The notes beneath the pieces are model-generated. The model did no database searches, was not told the DNA's origin, and was given only the letters and a program-made list of their open reading frames with translations. A stretch of 64,000 bases of DNA from Dactylorhiza incarnata. Taxonomy: Eukaryota; Streptophyta; Magnoliopsida; Asparagales; Orchidaceae. Below are positions 32,184-44,780 of the stretch, piece after piece. Both the position numbers and the translations under genes were made by a program. Numbering within the stretch: the first letter of the stretch is position 1; each line of letters opens with the position of its first letter. The stretch lies in NCBI GenBank assembly GCA_033032865.1, contig JAWHQI010000272.1:1426001-1490000 (forward strand). The letters are read 5' to 3'.

Positions 32184-34946
32184 CAGATTTCCGATATTAG
32201 GGGGATAAATCCCTCTTTTTGCACGCACAAAATCTTCTTAGAAGATAATTCCCGCAAAACCATCCAGCCTCAGCGACGACTTAACCCGAATATGCGGGAG
32301 GTCGTTAAGGCTGAAGTAATAAAATTAATGGATGCGGGGATTATCTACTCTATATCCGACAGCACGTGGGTTAGTCCCATTCATGTCGTGCCTAAAAAGG
32401 GCGGTATAACGGTAGTGGCAAATGAACATAACGAATTAATTCCAACTCGTACTGTTACGGGTTGGAGGGTGTGCATCGATTACCGAAAATTAAATGATAC
32501 CACCCGCAAAGACCACTTTCCGTTACCGTTTATCGATCAAATTTTGGAGCGACTATCGGGTCATCCTTATTATTGTTTTCTCGATGGTCTATCGGGATTT
32601 TTACAAATTCCTATCTCCCCCGAAGACCAGGAGAAAACAACCTTTATGTGCCCCTTCGGTACCTTCGCGTACCGAAGGATGCCATTCGGCCTCTGCAACG
32701 CGCCAGCTACATTTCAACGATGTATGATGACGATCTTTGGAGAGCTCGTAGAGGATATTATGGAAGTCTTTATGGATGACTTCTCGGTTTTTGGAAGCTC
32801 CTTCCAAAACTGCCTCCAAAATTTAGATCGAGTCCTCCAACGATGCGAAGACACGAACCTGGTTTTAAACTGGGAAAAGTGTAATTTTATGGTTCGAGAA
32901 GGCTTAGTTCTCGGCCACAAAATTTCTGAAAGAGGGATGGAGGTCGACAAGGCCAAGGTCGAAATAATTGAAAAACTCCCCGCGCCCTCAAGTATAAAAT
33001 CAATCCGTAGTTTTCTTGGCCACGCGGGTTTCTATAGGCGGTTTATTCAAAACTTTTCCAAAATAACAAAACCGCTAACCCACCTCCTGGAGAAGGAATC
33101 TCCATTTATTTTTGATAACGCGTGCGTAGAGGCATTCAATGCCATAAAAAATAAACTTATCCATTCTCCCATTCTGGTGGCGCCCGATTGGACCCTTCCG
33201 TTTGAGATTATGTGCGACGCGAGTGATATAGCAGTAGGGGCCGTATTAGGCCAACGCGTTAATAAATATTTTCATCCTATCTACTACGCGTCCCACACGC
33301 TCACGGCCGCACAGGCTAATTATACGACAACGGAAAAGGAACTCCTTGCCGTCGTCTTCGCCATAGATAAGTTTAGGCCCTACGTCACGCTTTCAAAAAT
33401 TATTATATTTACCGACCACTCCGCCCTAAAATATTTATTAGAAAAAATGGACGCTAAGCCCCGCCTTCTTCGATGGATCCTCCTATTACAAGAATTTGAT
33501 TTAGAGATCCGCGATAAGAAGGGGGCCGAAAATTTAGCGGCCGACCACCTTTCTCGTTTAGAGCACCCAATCGCGGAAGCGCTCTTCGAACCGGAAATCG
33601 ATGATCGATTTCCCGAGGAGCGTCTTTTAGCTTTAAATAATTTAAAAACTTCTCCCTCGCCTTGGTTCGCAGACTACGCCAACTATTTAGTTGCGCGGGT
33701 GCTCCCGAAAGACTTTTCAAAACAGCAAAAGAAGAAATTCTTTTCTGATTTGAAAAATTACTTTTGGGAGGACCCTTTCTTATTTCGCGTCTGCGCGGAC
33801 CAAGTCGTGCGGAGATGCGTTTCGAACGAGGAGGGTGCGCAAATTTTGCGGCACTGCCACGAAGGGCCGGCCGGGGGGCATTATCAAGCCAACCGGACCG
33901 CGCAGAAGGCGCTGGAGGCGGGCTTTTATTGGCCCGCTCTCTTCAAAGATGCTCACACTTTTGTGAGCGCATGCGATAGCTGTCAACGGTCGGGTAACAT
34001 CTCTCGTCGCGACGAGATGCCCCAAAATTTTTATTTAGAATGCGAGATTTTCGATTTATGGGGCATAGATTTCATAGGCCCCCTACCTCCTTCATATACA
34101 AATCGCTACATTTTAGTGGCGGTCGACTACGTATCTAGGTGGGCGGAAGCGCAAGCTCTCCCCACCAACGATGCGAGAGTCGTCGTCAACTTTCTTAAAA
34201 AATTATTTTCTTGCTTCGGTACGCCCCGTGCGATAGTTAGTGATAGGGGTACGCACTTTTGCAACGCCCAGTTTGCAAAAATATTAACCAAATATGGCGT
34301 CACGCATAAGCTCGCCACCGCCTATCACCCCCAAACGAGCGGCCAAGTGGAGGTAGTAAATCGGGAAATCAAACGCATATTAGAAAAAACCGTTTCAACT
34401 AATAGGAAGGATTGGGCACTTAAATTAGACGACGCGCTGTGGGCATATCGTACGGCGTACAAGACCGCAATCGGTTGTACGCCTTATCGATTAGTCTACG
34501 GCAAGGCATGCCATTTGCCCGTAGAATTAGAGCACCGCGCTTTTTGGGCGTTAAAACTCTTAAATCTCGATCATAATTTAACAGCCGAAAACCGGAAATT
34601 CCAATTAAACGAACTCGATGAATGGCGTGCGAACGCTTACGAGAGTAATAAATTTTATAAGGAACGCTCGAAATTTTACCACGACCGCAAAATTAAATTT
34701 CCAAAATCATTTGCGCCGGGCGATCTCGTCCTCCTATATAACTCACGTCTTCGTCTTTTTCCGGGGAAACTAAAATCCCGTTGGTCCGGCCCCTTTCAAG
34801 TGAAAGAGGTTTGGCCATACGGGACCGTCCTTATCACCCACCCGGAAAAAGGCGACTTAAAAGTTAACGGTCACCGACTAAAACTCTACCACGCGGGGGA
34901 TCAACTGGGAGGGAAGTTAAATTCCATACCCCTCCCCCACCTCTAA
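32184..34946 (+). pseudogene. Athila-like RT, RNase H and integrase
   Basis: Open in the same frame as gag-PR from just after the TGA to 34946 (884 codons from the first ATG). [72 protein letters not shown] (catalytic MDD at about 32770-32780). RNase [124 protein letters not shown], and a GPY/F module [18 protein letters not shown]. All catalytic residues I can check are present. No chromodomain or archaeal-type RNase H, as expected for Athila. Confidence 0.95.
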
Positions 34947-37308
34947 AAAGATCGTACCCCGCCAACGAGTCAAGCTACGAGACGGTAAACAAAGCGCTCG
35001 TGGGAGGCACCCCCATATTTATCCAATTACGCTCCTTTTTTTTTATAAAAAAAATGACGAAATAAATTTTCATCTCAAAAAAATAAAAACTTAAACAAAA
35101 ATAATAATAAAAAAAATAAAAATAAATAAAATAAATAATAATAAAATTAATAATTATGCATATTTTAAATTATCATTCCTTTTCAAAAAAGAAACATAAA
35201 ACAAAATAAAATAATGCAAAAACTTTAAAACAAAAATCAAAAAGAATTTTGGGAATTTTAAGATAAGACAATAGGAAGTTTCTCAAAGTAGGATTACTCG
35301 ACAGACCCGAGAGGAGATTTTTGTCGATATTTCGAAACGAGAAAACCCCGTTGCTTTTACCTTTTTATTTCTCTTCTTTCTTCCTTGGTTTTTATCTTAA
35401 AGTCTTTTCTTTATTTTACCTTATTTTATCTTTCTTAAAATTTAGATATATTTTAAAACATGCATATTAAAAAAAAAAAAAAAAAAAAAAACATATAATA
35501 TAAATAATAACATAAAAAGATGATAAAAATTTATTTTTATCATACCAAAAAATATATGTTTTTTTACTTCTTGTAGTCGTGTTTTGTACATTTCGAAAAA
35601 CTAAAACAACCCCCCCCCCCCCCCCCAAAAAAAAAAAAAAAAAAAACAATTTTGTATATATTCGTGGAGTTCCTTTTTTTTTGTAACTATCCTTGTATAT
35701 ATATTTTTCTATTTTGTAATTAAAATCTTCATCTTTTTTTTTGTAAATATTTTCGTTCCTCACACTTACCTTCAACATTGAGGACAATGTTGGTTTTAAG
35801 TATGGGGGCGTGTTTTCCCTCTTTTTGTAATTATTTTTGCCCCTCCCATAATAAATCAAAATCCAAAAAAATTGATGAAAAATGTACTTAAAAATTTGTT
35901 ATAACAAAATTCATTTTGTCATAACACAAAAAATGTTTTTCCTTCTCTCTTTTCTTATCTTTTCCTTTTTTTCTATTAATGTACATATTTTTAACAAAAT
36001 TAAAAAAATTAAAAAAATATATGATGAAAAAAAATTTTCTTAAAAAAAAAAAAAAAAATAATAATATCAAAAATATTTTGTATGTATTTTTACTTTTCTT
36101 AATTTTTGTCTTCCTTTTTTTTTTTAGTATTTATATATGCATTTTGTTATAAAGAAAATAAAAAATATATCATATCTTAAAAAACTTCAAAAAAAAAAAA
36201 AGAAAAAAAAAGAAAAAAATGATGAAAAACTTATCAAAAATCCAAAAATAAAATAAAACCCCTACTTAGCTTTTTGTTATTTCCAAGGCTAGGTTAGTTT
36301 TATCTTTAAGCGTTTTTCATTATTTATGATTTGCTAAAACAATTTTGTTTATTTCATAGTTTGAAAAATTTAAATCGAGGAATTTTTAGTAGTAAAGAAA
36401 ATCTTGCGATCTTAATTTAATTTGAGAACAGAATTTTTAGCACTACCTCGGGTTCACCCTAAATAGATTCCTTTTTGTATTATATTGGCACCATCTTTAG
36501 ATTCAATTATTCTAACTCTAAACTTGTGAAACTTTAGGAATGTTTTTAATCTACTAAACTTGCTCTCAAAAATCTTTTTTTATTAATCTAGAATTTCTCT
36601 TGAAACCCCCCTTATAAACACCCCTTAGCTTGGCATAAAAATAATAAAAGTAGGAGTTTTAAAAGAAATCCTGTGTCAATGGGAATAAAGAGATTCCGTA
36701 AACACAGACACCCAATATTGTTAAAAGAAATCCCGTGTCAATGGGAATAAAAAAATTAATAATTCCGTAAACACGGGCATTGGGTTAAGTTGAGAAATGA
36801 TTTCAATTCTCCCGCGTAAACCAATGCTGGGAATCAAAGCAAAGGCCACCAAAAAGGTGGGGTGAGAGGATAAAATCTGTCACCCCTAAATCCAAACACT
36901 CTTCTTTTTGCCAAGGCTACCTTTTTTCCCCTACCCCTTAGCCAATAAAATTGTATCTAGATTTTAATTTAAAAAAGTTTGAGAGAGCATAATTAGTAGA
37001 CTTTATTTATTCTTAAAAACTTTCTAAAAAAAAGGTTATAGTTTTATATAATTCTATTCTAATTAAAAGATACCAAAGACTGCAATAATCGACGCTATTT
37101 AGCTAACTTTAGAAGTCTCACTAAAAAATTTTCGCTCTTTTTAAATTACTTTCATAGTTTTGGACTTACCTCTTTAGATACCCTAAATTTATTTCGATCT
37201 TACTTTTGATTTAATAAAAACTTTAGTAAATTAGAAATTTTATTAAACGTCTTATAGGTATCCCTTACTTTTGCTCTGGAATAGCAAAAGCTTAAGTATG
37301 GGGGTGTT
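34947..37308 (+). other. Athila-like 3' non-coding region
   Basis: About 2.4 kb, strongly AT-rich with A and T homopolymers and an 18-base C run near 35609-35626. No credible env-like ORF on either strand. The stretch taagtatgggggcgtgtt at 35798-35815, preceded by cattgaggacaatgttgg, nearly repeats the true polypurine tract ttaagtatgggggtgtt next to the 3' LTR (37292-37308). Two related 60-bp blocks at about 36658-36715 and 36724-36785 each pair gtgtcaatggg with ccgtaaacac. Confidence 0.75.
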
Positions 37309-39698
37309 TGATGAATAGTAAATATACGCATTTTTCTATATAATTTTTAGTATAATTTTAATTAGATTTCTAAATAATATATGTAAATTAATGAATAAAA
37401 TGTTTGTTTTTGTTATTTTTGTTTTTAACTTAGTTTTATTTTCATTTTGTAAAGTTTCTGTAATTTTGTTAAGTCACGCCCTAGGTCACGCCCGTGTCCA
37501 AGGGCGTGTTCACTAATCCCTAACATTTTCTTTTCTCTGTCCTTTTTCCAACTCAAACATCAAGTCACGCCCTCGGTCACGCCCGTGACCGAGGCCGTGT
37601 ACCTCGGTCACGCCCGTGACCGAGGCCGTGTACCATGGTCACGCCCGTGTTGGATATCCATCCCAGATTCCAGCCACTTGAAGCATTTCATCCAAAAAAT
37701 CAAAGTCACGGCCGTGACATTTCAGACACGCCCGTGACCCTCAATTCCTTCCAGAAGAACAAAGGACACGCCGCCCGTCACGCCCAGCAGCCGACAGCAC
37801 AATGCCGACATCGAACACGCCCGTGTTCCCTGGAACACGCCCGTGTACTTCCAAGTCGCCGGTCAAGCCTTCCAGATGCCCGCCTGGATCCAGCTGTTCT
37901 GGCTATTCGCACCCCAAGCCGTGTCACGCCCTCAGACACGCCCGTGTCCGAGGGCGTGTAATCCAAATTTTTTTTCTATAAATAGCCAGATTCAGCTGAG
38001 TGCAAGGGTTCAAAATTTTGGGAGCTTCTCTTAAGGTTTTGTTCCATTTTGCTGATTTTTGGTGTTTTGTAATTTTTGTAATTTTGCACTTTCTCTCTAG
38101 TTTTGTAACCCCTTTTTTGATGGAAATAAATTAAGCTTGTAATTATTGTCTCTCTTTGTTTTAGTGTGTGTGTGTTCTCTTTTTGTTCTTTTTCTTTTTA
38201 TTTTTGGTTTTATGTAATTTTGTAATTTTTGTTAAGTTGTCATTTTAATTTGGGTGTGTGTGTGTATGAGTGTAATTTTCTTATTTTTAGCTTTGTTGTA
38301 ATTTTTAGATGATTTCATATTAGTGTGTGTGAGTGTAGGAGTTTAAATAGTTTTTTTTGTTTTGTTTTGATTTGGTGTTTTTACTTTCTTTTTGCTTTTT
38401 TTGTAAGTGTGTGTGTGTGTGTATGAGAGTAGATTTTCTTTTCTTTTTAACTTAGTTTCATTATTGTTGTGTGTGTGAGTGTATGAGTTTAGATTTGTTT
38501 TATTTTAATTAGATTTCATTAACGTAGAGTGGGTGTGTGTATGAGTATAAAGTTTGCGCCTTTTTTGTAATCGAATAGTTTCCATTTCCGTCACGCATTT
38601 ATTTCCCGCCTATCCGTTTGGATAGGACTTGCTCACGCATTTATTTCCCGCCTATCCGTTTGGATAGGACTTGCTCACGCATTTATTTCCCGCCTATCCG
38701 TTTGGATAGGACTTTCTCACGCATTTATTTCCCGCCTATCCGTTTGGATAGGACTTGCTCACGCATTTATTTCCCCTCTACCTATTTGGGTAGGGATCGC
38801 ATTTCTTCAATTTCTGCAATTTACAGCTTTCATTTTAATTCCGTAGAGTGCGTGAGTTTTCAATTAGTGCGTCTTTTATTTTTTATATATTTGCTTTTTG
38901 CTTAATTCCGCTACCCGCTCAATCGCTTATTATCGCCGTAGTTATCATTATCGTTTTATAAAACCCTAAAAAATTCTAAGCAAAACTACTTTTTAAATTA
39001 ACGTTTTCGTTCTTTTTCTTTTCATCGCTTTTCTTGGTTTTTGCTAAACGCACACCAAGCCCGCGATAGTTATCATTTTCGTCACTAGCTTTTCTATAAA
39101 ATCATAAAAATCAATTTCAAACTCTTTTCGATAAAATAATAGCGCGTTCCTAAGAAGTAGAAATAATCGATACGACCTTGGAAAAATACGACCTTGATAT
39201 TTCAAAAGAAATATCCTATACTACTATCGATAAGGTCCACTTGCCTTTATTGATTTTAGTCCGGATAATTACATAAACCCAAAAGCTTTCTCTCTAAAGC
39301 ACTTTTTAAAACTCTTTTTTAAAAACACTAAAAAATTTGTTGCAACACCTCTTTGGTTGTTGCAACTAGCTCAAGGTAAAAGAAGTTTTAAAACGCTCTT
39401 AAAGAATTGTTGCAACTACTCAAAAAATTGTTGCAACAATATTTTCAAAAAGCTTTCAATTTTAATTTCAACATAAAGCCCTTTTTCAATCTTTTCTACT
39501 TAGCTTTTGGCGACGCGGCCAAAGAGTAATCTTCGATATTTCGAAAGAGGAAAAGGCCGTTACTTCTATCTTTCGATAGGATAACGGGTAATTCTTCGAA
39601 GTAGGATTACTCGCGGGACTCTTCGAAAACGCCGCCGAATTCTAATAAAAGAAGAAAGCAAGGCTTCACACTTAAAAAAAAATAATTTTAACGTATCA
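37309..39698 (+). repeat. Athila-like 3' LTR (2390 bp)
   Basis: Same structure as 26817-29199, including the 42-bp repeats (about 38590-38785). I count about 17 substitutions and several one- to two-base indels, mostly in GT and T runs. Confidence 0.95.
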
Positions 39699-39703
39699 CC
39701 TAC

Positions 39704-40376
39704 CAATGGTCTTCTTATGACTTGGCATTCATTATCCTGTATATAAAGTCAACAATCTGAGTTGTAAGTCGCTTAAGTTAAAATTCTAGCCGCTCGGACT
39801 GTTAACTATTCTTATGACTTGACATTCTTTATCCTGTATATAAAGACAACAATCTGAGTTGTAAGTCGCTCGAGTTAAAATGCTGGCCGCTCGACTTGTT
39901 GATTGTTCTTATGACTTGACATTCTTTATCCTGGAAAGCAAGTATGCAGAACCTAGTAATAGTCGCGCGGCTTGGTTATGTTCAATTTCCTGGTTATCAC
40001 AAGGCATCCATAATAAGATGAGGCAAAACTTGGATTTCTGTCCGCTCGATTATATATCCAAACCGCATCGACTACGTGATATAGCATTATAGTTGACACT
40101 TTCTCGGGATGAATCAAATGATTATTTAACCGGAATTCTATGAAGATTAGTGTCCTGACCGGTTGAGTTAATAATAAGTCGCACGACTTGGTTAGAAGAG
40201 TCAATTATCCGAAGCAGAAAGAGATCGCAAACAATCACAAGTAAGTCGCAGAAAGTAGACAGCTAGACAGGTAAAAACTTTCCATTCCATTATCAAAATA
40301 TCCTTACATTATGCTTTAAACCGACCGGCTAACAAAATCAAGCCGTTGACTATTCAAAATAAAAAGCAAAATACAA
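39704..40376 (+). repeat. Tat1 3' region resumed, with 97-bp tandem repeats
   Basis: After the cctac duplication Tat1 continues. Units beginning cttatgacttg at 39714, 39811 and 39908 share cattatcctgtatataaag or close variants and ttgtaagtcgct; the third is partial. No gene is seen here. Confidence 0.75.
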
Positions 40377-42196
40377 CTACTGATTATCCGGCTTGAGTTT
40401 CTTAGATGCAGGAGCACTCGAGTGTTCGCTGCCATCAATTGAAACATCAGGGGAATAACCCTCGCTACCCGACGAGGATGAGCTGCTCAGTTCGCCCAAC
40501 TTGCGCCCGGTCCCTTCGTCAGAGTCGGTGGACTCAGAGTCCGAGCCGCTTCCATCGTCCTTAGCCGCTGCGGGCTCTTCTGCTCCATCATCCTCGTCGT
40601 CACTTTCCTCCGAACTAGAGCCATCGAATTTGTTCTTCCCTTTGGCCTTCCGCCTGATCTTCTCTAATTTCTTTTGCAAAGACGGGTAGGCATCGGAAAA
40701 GGTAAAATGCTCAAAACCGGCTGCAAGCCCACCGAGCTGTCGCAGGCGGTTAAAAGCATTGTCGATTCCCTCGGCGACATGAGGGAAAAGTTCCTCTTGG
40801 TAGACTGGATCGGTCTCATCATACTTTTTCTGCAAACAAAAAGGTAAGGTAAGAGACCGCACGATCTATAAAATTCAGAAGGATGGTCGGCCAGGTGATA
40901 ACTTAGCAACTCGGCTTCCTTCAGCCGCGCGTTTTCCTTCTTCAATTCGGCAATTTCCTTCTCTAGATGATCATTCGCTCTGATCAACCTTTTGAAGGTC
41001 ATCCCCATGAAGACATTAGTGATGAGGCTCTCAGCTCCAACCCGCGCGGCCTCCCGGGCAAGCTCCTCCTCGGGGATCTTCCTCAATCGCCTGAAGTTTC
41101 GTCGGCCAAACATGGCGATGCTGGCGGCCTCAGCATGCCGGCCTGATTTCTCATTCGCCCAGTGGGGAAGCGCAGTGGAAACCTGGACGCTATCACTGTC
41201 CGGGTGCCAGGTCAAGACCGTGCGGCCTTTTAAATCCTTCACCTTGCTGAAGGAGCGGAGGGCGGAGAAGTCGCCCGAGGAAGTCGAATCCTCTCCATCG
41301 GATAGCGACGGCTTGTCCTTGCCCTGCCTTTTCCTCCTCTCGCCCTGAGTAAGGATTAAGCCGGCCGGACTGATCAGTTTGTTTTTGGGAACAACGGCCT
41401 CAGCTGCAAAAAAGAAGTAAAAGGGTTAGAACGAAAACTCGAACGGTCACCATCAAAGCCGGAGGCGGCTTGAGGGAGAACTTACTATCTTCAGGCCGGA
41501 CATTCTCCAGCTCGGCGAGCAGCGGAATGTAGTGGCGTACATTAAGCCGCTCATTCACGAGAAGTTGGCAGGTCTCCTCCTCGACCTTGCTGATTGCGAT
41601 TTGTTGGAAGGCCTCCTCTGGCCGCACTTGCTGGTTCGGGTTCAGTAGGCCAAGTCGGCCTTCGAAAATCAAATACCTCTCCGACCAGGCCGTAACCTTG
41701 TTTGCGAGGTTCACCATCTTCAGCCCCCGGCAGCCAAAGTAGAGATGGCCTTTGAACACATTCGACTCGGAGTCCGGGATAGCCCGCACCGAGAATATCT
41801 TTCTGAAAAGGTCCATAGAGAAGCGGACTCTCTCAGACCGCAAATAGGAAATGAAGCTGCAAATCCCGGCCATCGAGTTAGGGGAGATTTGGCCGGGGAC
41901 AACTCCATAATGGTCAAAAACCATGGCGAGCTCGATTGGTATGGGGAACTTGAAGCCGCAATCGAAATGATCGATTGGGATGGCGATTTGGTTCGGGCCA
42001 GAAGAATTCATCGCTCATCACGGAGCGGAAGCCGCGCGAGCAGCGGACTGTCAACCATATGCTTCTCAACGAATTCATCCAATTCGGCCTTTGTCAAACG
42101 ACATTCCTCGAGATCGGCCGAATGAAATGCCAGAGCGGCTTCGGAGCGGGTAGCAGAGGTTTTCGCAGGTCGCTTCGGCTGGCGCTTTGCTCCCAT
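40377..42196 (-). pseudogene. Tat1 antisense gene B, gypsy-type transposon domain
   Basis: Minus-strand counterpart of Tat2 gene B. The ATG at 42196 opens MGAKRQPKRPAKTSATR; the frame stops at 42008 and the next frame carries on at once, so one base seems lost. The shared domain is plain: IDHFDCGFKFPIPIELAMVF, DHYGVVPGQISPNSMAGICS, FSMDLFRKIFSV. An intron at 41404-41485 (gtaagt...gcag) joins a second exon with a basic region (GERRKRQGKDKPS), VQVSTALPHWANEKS and a coiled coil (LEKEIAELKKENARLKEAEL). A last exon from about 40838 (KKYDETDPVYQEE) ends in a Ser/Glu/Asp-rich acidic tail. A TATA-like tataagta at 42233-42240 lies just upstream. Layout matches Tat2 gene B; this copy is damaged. Confidence 0.75.
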
Positions 42197-42568
42197 CTTG
42201 AAATTCTAGTAAAAAGACCTTCGGAAAGGCGCTACTTATAAGAACGGCTGATCTGCATTTAGCAAAGGTCAAATCGCGGCTAGACCAATCAACCCGCGCG
42301 GGTACGTTCCACATGAGACAATCATTAGATCACAAGTACAATTCAAGCAGGCGAGTTAAAAAAGCAACAAAAACAAGCCGCTCGGCTTATAAAGTAATTC
42401 GCAGACATCAATCAACATGCGAGAGAAGAGTATAAAGCATATTCAAATATACAGACCGAGCGGTCTGAAAGATAGATCAAATATCATAAAAAACATGATC
42501 GAGCAGTTAAAGTTGTCTGAAGGACCGAATAAAAATAATATTACAAATGACCGTCTTAAAACCGCTTA

Positions 42569-44691
42569 TCACTGACGAGTATCACTCGGTGCATCCTCCC
42601 TGTGAAGTCGCGCGACATGGTCGCCGATCTGAAGGATAGTTCCTTGCATCTGATTCATGCTGTGATTGAGGTGGTTGATCATGCTATGAAGTCGCGCGAC
42701 ATCCCTTTCTACTCGCGCTGTAGGAATCACGCGATTAGGTAAGGTCGCCGCGGCCTCATTTGCACTGGCAACAGGATGGATCGTCCCAACTACTGGAAGA
42801 GTCGAGCCCGTTCCGGCAGCCGGGCGGTGTGATCCACGCCGACCTTCCTCAACAACATTAACAGGGCGACGGCTTCCGCCGGCCTCCCTTGTCAGACGAA
42901 GGTACTTCTCCCTGAAGTAAGCGCAATCCCCTTCAAGCTTATGGATCTCTTTCTTTCCTCGATCAAGTCGGGCGGACAGGGCAGCCACCTGGTCTTGATG
43001 CACTTTTTCCTGCTCGCGACGCTCTCTCCGTTCAACCTCCAGTGCGGCCCGACTCTCTTTCCTCTCGGCTTCCATCTCAGCCCGCATCACAATCTTTTCC
43101 TCCTGAGCCGCTTTCTCCCGTTCCTCAAGGGCCTTCAGCTGCTTCGTAAGGGTTTCGAAGTTCTTTTGAAAACGGTTCATCTCATCCTCCATTCGGGTAT
43201 CCGGTATAACCGAGGAACTCGGCAAAAGTGGATCAAGTGGAGGGAGGTAATTCACCAGTTCGCCCGGTTTGGGAATGGAATCATGATCATCTGAGAATGA
43301 GAAAGAAAGTCAAGAAGGTCGGCCGCATATAACTTCATATAATAGGAGAATTATCAAAAACCGCTCTTTCCAATTTCTCCTCGCTTACAAGCCGCTGCAG
43401 TTCGAGTAAAATTCGTGCGGATAGATCGCTTTGCTTGCTCGGTATCGATCTTTCGGCGCTGTTCTCTCCATGATCTCTTGCTTTGCCTCCGCTTGACAGC
43501 GGAAAATTGAGCGGCGGAGGGAAAGAAGCTTGGGGACGGGTTCAACAACAAGTCGCACGACTTGTTTCAAGACCTCGTCTTGAAAAAATGAACAGGGTGG
43601 TAATCCGCGACTCCTTTACCTTGCAACAGAAGATTGGGTGGCGGCGGTGGCGGTCTGGTAAGCTGGTCCCTTACTTTCTCCGCCTTCACCTGCATGAGCC
43701 GAAGCCCGGCCATCACAGAATCTTCAGCGGCCGATATGGTTTTCTCGGTTCTGGTCACAACCTCAGGCAGGACGGCCACCTTAATGCTGGTTGCATCCTC
43801 ACTCAGGGCGGCCTCTTTCTCTCCAGGCGGATTGGCGGCCTGCAGTTCGGAAGAGGTTCTCAATAAGTCGTCTTGTTTCTGGAGGGAATCCATGTCTCTG
43901 ATGATCTCACTTACAGAGATGCTGTCCGCGTCGGCTTGGATCTGTTCGTTCGGCTTGGGGGAAGGAGTAATTGCGCCCTCCGAAACTTCTTTCTCGCGCG
44001 GCTTATCTTGAAGACTACCCGTTCCCGGTCTCCTGGAAGCCGCCTTGTTTTTGGCCTTTAGGCTCTTCACCTTTTTCAGGATCCTGTCCGCCGTGGACTC
44101 ATCTTTTTTCCTCTTCTTCGTCGGCTTCAAGCCGGCTTGTTTCGGGGAAACTGGGCTGTCTTCAATGTTCACTATCTGGCCCTGCTGGTCGCTCGGCTTA
44201 GGGGAGTCAACTGCTTCTCCTCCTTCGTCTCTTATCTTCAGGTGGAATACGCCAGAAGGAGTGACCTCCACTTTAAAGGAATCGTCTCCATCGCCCTTCG
44301 GAACGGCGGCTCCCGAATCTGTCTTGTCCGGAGGAGGGGGCAGGTCGGTTCCCTTCTCAGAAACAGCAGGAGGATTAACTGGGGGTGAGTTCGAGCAACC
44401 CGCTTCGTTTCTAGTCGACAAATCGACTGTCAACGCAGGAGGCAGGTCGGCTGGCTTACCCGGAGAGGCAATAGTCACAGTATTGTCGGGCTGGGTCCTC
44501 TTTTTCTTCCTCTTCTTATCCTTCGGGCGATCTTCCCCGCGGTCTTTACCGGACTTCTGATGATCTTCGAACTGCGCCATAAGGTCTACCATCTTGATCG
44601 GACTGTTTAACCGGAAAGTCCTAACCGCGAGGGGCGAGTAGTGACTCGTAATAGCGTTGAAGTTATGCGTAAATAGAAGCTTCCAGAACAT
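42569..44691 (-). pseudogene. Tat1 antisense gene A, probable
   Basis: Two long minus-strand frames lie in the place of Tat2 gene A. The first (44691-43567, 374 codons) has a lysine-rich segment (PKDKKRKKKRTQ), further basic clusters (KKRKKDES) and acidic/Pro-rich stretches. The second (from an acceptor near 43292, ending 42569) begins HDSIPKPGELVNYLPPLDP and forms a long charged coiled coil (LKALEEREKAAQEEKIVMRA, EMEAERKESRAALEVERRER). They are probably exons of one gene, but I could not fix the connecting donor. The gene starts only about 90 bp from the 3' LTR. Sequence similarity to Tat2 gene A is weak; position, strand and architecture link them. Confidence 0.6.
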
Positions 44692-44780
44692 TTATAGCCT
44701 ACCAGGTCAGATCGGCGCGGTCTCCGGCTAGAACTAATATTTTCAAAATCTCCTCAGAATTTGAAAATATGCGGGGATTA

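Larger units (their letters stand above)
26817..39698 (+). mobile_element. Athila-like Ty3/gypsy retrotransposon
   Basis: LTRs of 2383 and 2390 bp (26817-29199 and 37309-39698) start TGATGAATAG and end ACGTACCA or ACGTATCA. The 5-bp duplication cctac is perfect (26812-26816 and 39699-39703). The primer site tggcgccgttgccgggga is the one typical of Athila, complementary to tRNA-Asp. Gag-PR and RT-RH-INT share one frame, broken by a single TGA. The 2.36-kb 3' region has no env-like frame. LTRs differ by about 17 substitutions plus a few microsatellite indels by eye, so the insertion is young. It is inserted in the 3' region of Tat1. Confidence 0.96.

Noticed and set aside
35467..36070. Env-like gene in the Athila-like 3' region
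   Set aside because: The frames are Lys/Phe-rich products of A/T homopolymers, with no transmembrane or envelope features.
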